A stretch of DNA of 64,000 nucleotides, from the NCBI GenBank assembly GCA_039105265.1, contig JAPFFF010000012.1, positions 2,480,001-2,544,000 on the forward strand, in the 5' to 3' direction. The position numbers and the translations under genes were made by a program. The notes beneath the pieces were generated by a model, which saw only the letters and a program-made list of their open reading frames with translations, searched no databases and was not told the DNA's origin. This DNA is from Tritrichomonas musculus (taxonomy: Eukaryota; Parabasalia; Tritrichomonadida; Tritrichomonadidae). The stretch's first letter is position 1. Each line of letters opens with the position of its first letter. This document shows positions 61,142 to 64,000 of the stretch, in pieces.

Positions 61142-63006
61142 TCATTTTTCTTCCACATTTTTGTTAGGAACAGTTTCTTTTTGAGACTTTTTTATTTTGT
61201 CATTAATTTTATCATTTTCACTTCCAACTGTTTCATTGTTTTCACATTTTGCATCAATTAACTCTAGTTCAATAATATCAATTTTCTTCAATTCAGTTAA
61301 TTTCTTATTAAATTTAGCAATAGCGTCTTTGCCAAGTGTTTTGGTTGCAAGCGCAGCCACTTCTCTCCATTCTTTTTGTATGGACTCGCTTTTCATTAAG
61401 TTTTCATCTAAAATATTCTTTCTATGAAAGCTATTCTTCTTTGTTAAAGATTCAAAATATGAAGGATTCATTTGGCTTAAAAAGTCAATCGCTGGTTCAA
61501 TTTTATTTCTAACGTCAGGATGCCAATAATCAATCAAGTTTGATAGAGATGGATATAATGAGCTTATCACTTTTTCAGAGAAAGACGAAAATTGAAATAA
61601 AAATGAAGGATTGGTGATATCTTGAAGAGCAGCTGCTATTATTTTAAAATTCGATGAGTGAAGGCATTTCTCAAAACGTTTTAATAAAGGCTTTAAAAAT
61701 GGTTTTAATTTTTCTGAGCTCATATCTTGAACGATAACTGAAATATGGCGTACATATACTATTTGTTTACTTGTATGTGTTTCTGGCCAATGAGAAAGCA
61801 GATAGCGGAGAGATGAAGAAGAAAGATTATCAAATAAACCGTAAAACATTGTGCATATTAAATTTAAATTTTGATAAAACTCAGAAAGAAAGTATGAAGA
61901 AAATAATGGGAAAATTTTGAATTCAAATATTTCAGGAGATGTTACATTACTGATAGGTTGCTTAAAATAATTTAAAATAAACTTAAGACATGATGAAACG
62001 CAAAAGTATGTTGTTTTTCCTTCGATATCGTCATGAATATGATGAACAATACGCGATAATGATTCATTATAAACTTTTTCTAGAGTTTCTGGGTATTTTT
62101 CGGTTATTAAAGTTATCATCGATTCAATCGATGATTGCTCTTTGTGATCTGGAGAGTTCAAAATGTTGAATAAGGAACGAATGAAATCAGATTTTAAAAA
62201 AGTGGAAAAAACAGAATTATCGACTTCATTAATTAGTATAAAAACTATCTTGTGAAGGAATTCTAATTCTGGCCAATTTTGAAGTGTAAGTTTGGCAATT
62301 TGATCACAATAAACATATTGCTTTGGAACCTCTGGAACAGGAAGTAATAAATTTCTCTTAATCATTTCTATAATTAATAAAAGAACTTTTTCTGTGAATC
62401 TCGAAGATATATGATTTTGATTCAATAAATTGTATAACTTTTGGATTGGTAATTCATTTGAATTGGACTCCTTTTTGGGTTCATGCATCGATAGATGCAG
62501 TGAATCTTCGTTTAATGAAGGAGGTGATGAAAAATAAGTATTAATTGATAATGACTTTTGTAAAGAATTGGAAGGTAAATGGGAAGAGAGAATAGGTGAA
62601 ACATTTGAATTGTTGGACAATTTTAATTGTTGACTTGATTTCAACATATAATCAGGAATATATTTTCCTCTTGACAATTTTACTTGGTTTATAAGATCGC
62701 AAATAGTATCAAAATTTTGTTCTGATCCTGTTTGTTGTTCTGCATTGAATTCGTTTTTTTCTAATAAATTTTTAGGTATTGTTGGTAATGTTGAGCGATG
62801 AAATCCAAAAAGTTTAGATGAACCTTTTTGTACCCCAGGATGTGATTTATTCACAGGTCCAAAAGGAATTTTATTTGATGATAAATTAGGTTTTGCAATT
62901 GGAACACAAACTTTGGAGGAAGGACGATTAAATATCGTATTAATCGCCGAAGAATGATACTGGAGTTAAAAAATAAAAATCATACTGCATGATCGTGAGG
63001 GATCAT
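61142..63006 (-). CDS. PP2A B56 (B') regulatory subunit, 612 residues, with a 26-nt intron
   Basis: The long frame has no ATG up to a stop just before 62960. Removing GTATGA...AACTCCAG (62960-62985) joins it in frame to ATG ATC CCT CAC GAT CAT GCA (63006-62986), giving MIPHDHA then YHSSAINTIF. The start by splicing is predicted, not proven. Residues about 190-530 are the B56 helical solenoid: LTLQNWPELEFLHKIVF corresponds to the WPxLEFLHxVY helix of B56, and LLSHWPETHTSKQIVYVRHI corresponds to [20 protein letters not shown], followed by PFLKPLLKRFEKCLHSSNFK. B56 subunits bind the PP2A A/C core and choose LxxIxE-bearing substrates. The N-terminal 130 residues are Ser/Asn-rich and disordered, and the C-terminus is Lys/Glu-rich. 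Confidence 0.9.
62960..62985 (-). other. Candidate 26-nt spliceosomal intron
   Basis: On the minus strand the donor is GTATGA and the acceptor is TTTTAACTCCAG, resembling known trichomonad introns, which have GTAYGT donors and a fused branch-acceptor (CTAACACACAG) motif, some only about 25 nt long. Removal restores an ATG-initiated frame. Here the branch A to AG spacing is AACNNNAG. Confidence 0.65.
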
Positions 63007-63907
63007 TAATATAAAAAATTAATCTTTTTCAATTTGAAAATCTATCGTTATTCAATTATTTTTTTCAGAAAAAGTTGAAATATTTTTCTTACAATTTAAT
63101 TTTTATCATTTGATTTAATCAAATTGATTATATATTAAATTATCATTAATTATTTCCTGTGTTAATGTATAAAATGGCAAAAGTTTTGAATTTATGAGAT
63201 TTTGAGCTTTTTAATTTATTTCATCTAATATTTTCAAAAATTCAATTGATTTTTTGAATTTTTTATAAAAATAATTTTTGACGTAACCTTAAAATAGATT
63301 AATCTCGTGGTTATTGAAGAAACTTTAAATATTTCAAATTTATTTTTAATTGTAATTATATATATATTCTATTTTTAGAAAATATAATTGGTATTCTCTA
63401 TGAATTTCGCAATATTTATAATTCTTATATTAATAATTTGAATTATTCAATTTAAAAATCTCTTGAATGGTTCACTTTTTGAGTGCGAAAAGCTCAAAAA
63501 GTGAAAGCAATTCGTAAAATAAATTGAATGATAATTCCAATCAAATAAGAATACTATGAACGATAGAGCTTTTTGATAATTTTTTTACTATTATTTCAGA
63601 TCAAAGAAATGAGAAATAACTTGAAATTATTATTCTTCAACAAAAAATATATATATAACAACTACTTCCAATATAATTATATTTATTTCTTTTATTAGCT
63701 TGTTATTCATTTTTACAGAAGTTTCATCCATGTTGAAAATATTTGTTGATACAAACATTAATGTATCAAAGATAACAGCAAATAAATCTTGAATAATAAT
63801 CATGTATGATAACATAAGTGAAGAGCTGTCGCATCTTTAAAAGTATCTTTTACTTCTAAAACCAAATTGGTAAGGTTTCAATAAATTCACAAAACTCGAG
63901 GTAAATA
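63007..63907. other. AT-rich intergenic with a 13-bp palindrome
   Basis: TTCACTTTTTGAG and its exact inverse CTCAAAAAGTGAA, separated by nine bases, lie at about 63471-63505. A 61-codon minus frame at 63630-63815 has no recognisable content. Confidence 0.5.
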
Positions 63908-64000
63908 ATGGATGATAGAAAGCAAACAAGATATGGAACAAACGAAATCTATTCATTTTTTAGATTTGATTGTATACAAAATATAAAAATGTTTTTCAGA
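63908..64000 (+). CDS. Possible gene start running off the window
   Basis: ATG GAT GAT AGA opens MDDRKQTRYGTNEIYSFF and stays open for all 31 codons to the window edge. A TTCACAAAAC initiator-like motif lies about 25 bases before it. The composition is protein-like at first and then AT-typical. Too little is present to identify it. Confidence 0.25.
   Translation, partial: MDDRKQTRYGTNEIYSFFRFDCIQNIKMFFR

Noticed and set aside
1-64000. tRNA, rRNA or organelle DNA
   Set aside because: No cloverleaf with conserved T-loop bases and no rRNA-like block was noticed by eye on either strand. A covariance search would be needed to exclude small RNAs fully.

Overview
The window is very AT-rich protist nuclear DNA and most resembles a parabasalid (Tritrichomonas/Trichomonas type). 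The evidence is dense, mostly single-exon genes with very short 5' leaders that often carry a TCA-type initiator-like motif a few bases before ATG, one very short candidate intron (GTATG...AACNNNAG), and a heavy load of DNA transposons. The species call is an inference from style, not proof. No rRNA, tRNA, CRISPR or prokaryotic feature was seen by eye, and no retroviral, LTR or Polinton-like element was recognised.

Layout. 0-1.1 kb: two small inverted-repeat elements. 1.5-3.1 kb: a hypothetical gene converging on a compact Vps23/TSG101-like ESCRT-I gene. 3.26-3.68 kb: an inverted-repeat element carrying a GC-rich gene-start fragment. 3.81-7.05 kb: an unusual element with an 8-bp target duplication, whose arms are opposed arrays of a 130-bp hairpin-bearing repeat around one 166-residue ORF. 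7.2-9.06 kb: pyrimidine-rich and 16-bp minisatellites. 11.29-15.33 kb: a complete-looking Tc1-type (DD34E) transposon with a probable 34-nt intron and a second TA-flanked element inside it. 16.2-26.9 kb: a decayed hAT transposase on the minus strand, split by an 8.67-kb pogo-like element that carries two very large tandem arrays beside its transposase. 27-38.4 kb: mostly non-coding, with a nest of TA-flanked miniature elements, a protein-kinase pseudogene, a hypothetical gene and a 2.7-kb element with ~400-bp inverted arms.

38.7-63 kb is the housekeeping part: a helical-repeat hypothetical protein; a 3095-residue BEACH-WD40 protein; a TKL-like protein kinase; a truncated MULE-like transposase with a linker-histone-like tail; a Qa-SNARE (syntaxin); a Pro/Gln-rich protein; a Ser-rich protein; and a PP2A B56 regulatory subunit with a probable 26-nt intron. 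Several of these (ESCRT-I, BEACH, syntaxin) are membrane-traffic proteins and two (kinase, PP2A B56) are phospho-signalling proteins. There is no operon logic: orientations are mixed and each gene has its own leader.

The most unusual items are the 3.2-kb hairpin-array element, the pogo-like element with its two arrays, the short introns, and the transposase/linker-histone fusion.
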